Positions 63,935 to 64,000 of a stretch of DNA of 64,000 nucleotides are shown here, piece after piece. Below the pieces are notes generated by a model. That model saw nothing but the letters and a program-made list of their open reading frames with translations. It was not told where the DNA came from and made no database searches. Source of the DNA: Actinomycetaceae bacterium (GTDB taxonomy: Bacteria > Actinomycetota > Actinomycetes > Actinomycetales > Actinomycetaceae); the NCBI GenBank assembly GCA_030537615.1, contig JAUNVP010000006.1:54131-118130 (forward strand). Reading direction: 5' to 3'. Every line of letters starts with the position of its first letter. The first letter of the stretch is position 1. The position numbers were made by a program, and so were the translations under genes.

Positions 63935-64000
63935 GCACACCAGAGTGAGCCTACACAGGGTGTGGTGGGTCCTGTTTGTTGGACTGTGTTTATGAGTGTA

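Noticed and set aside
63992..64000. Possible transposase start at the window end
   Set aside because: Only three codons are visible, so no protein can be called; it is mentioned with the short repeat only.

Overview
The window looks like an ordinary chromosomal segment of a mid-GC actinobacterium, probably of the Actinomycetaceae type. This rests on gene content and not on any alignment: a c-di-AMP (ydaO-type) leader before an NlpC/P60 hydrolase, the csp-DUF3027 pair, a DtxR-type repressor, a lone WXG100 protein, the block PH-PH-DUF2520-panC-panD followed by lysS, a Zur-type box over zinc-free ribosomal proteins L33 and L36, and CIRCE elements before groEL. Starts are often GTG or TTG, and several genes have a -10-like hexamer 6-7 nt before the start codon, suggesting leaderless mRNAs. 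No phage, CRISPR array, rRNA or complete insertion sequence was seen.

Layout. 1-1215: two cation-efflux proteins, the first cut by the window edge. 1241-9155: a polysaccharide deacetylase, asparaginase, a surface-type protein, tRNA-Arg(CCT), an Old Yellow Enzyme, a YciI protein, a universal stress protein, the riboswitch-controlled cell-wall hydrolase and the DtxR-type regulator. 9156-14447: serC, an MFS exporter, a purine-type permease, DUF3027 and a cold-shock protein. 14607-18725: an envelope module (membrane-anchored helical protein, TPM-domain protein, PspA). 18786-20880: a NYN protein, an N-acetylglutamate-synthase-like GNAT and a SorC-type regulator. 21133-27326: glycerol use by glpK and the anaerobic dehydrogenase glpABC.

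27375-35230: a HAD phosphatase and two sets of sugar or polyol genes. One is FGGY kinase, hydroxyacid dehydrogenase and class II aldolase, divergent from a DeoR-type regulator. The other is SDR and FGGY kinase, placed directly behind lysS-trkH-trkA. 38952-40422: a Zur-type island holding a COG0523-like protein without a P-loop, divergent from rpmG and rpmJ. 40424-44984: the pantothenate operon with two PH-domain membrane proteins. 45192-48947: a two-component system, a degenerate HD-like protein and the WXG100 protein. 49003-53962: groEL with two tandem CIRCE operators, a LytR_C protein, ung, an SGNH hydrolase and a nucleoside hydrolase-like protein. 53981-54220: the decayed end of an ABC ATPase.

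54358-61613 is the most notable stretch: a tightly overlapping six-gene operon encoding EcfT, a two-domain EcfA, a small S-type membrane protein, two ABC half-transporters of the IrtAB/YbtPQ layout and a TetR regulator. A perfect 17-bp inverted repeat covers the ribosome-binding site and start codon of that last gene, and a DtxR-like half site lies at the operon start. The joint presence of an ECF module and a heterodimeric ABC transporter suggests uptake of one substrate, possibly a metal chelate or haem. 61780-64000: a TetR-MFS pair with a 17-bp palindromic operator, then a short sequence that repeats one found at 32868-32891 and may be the edge of a mobile element.
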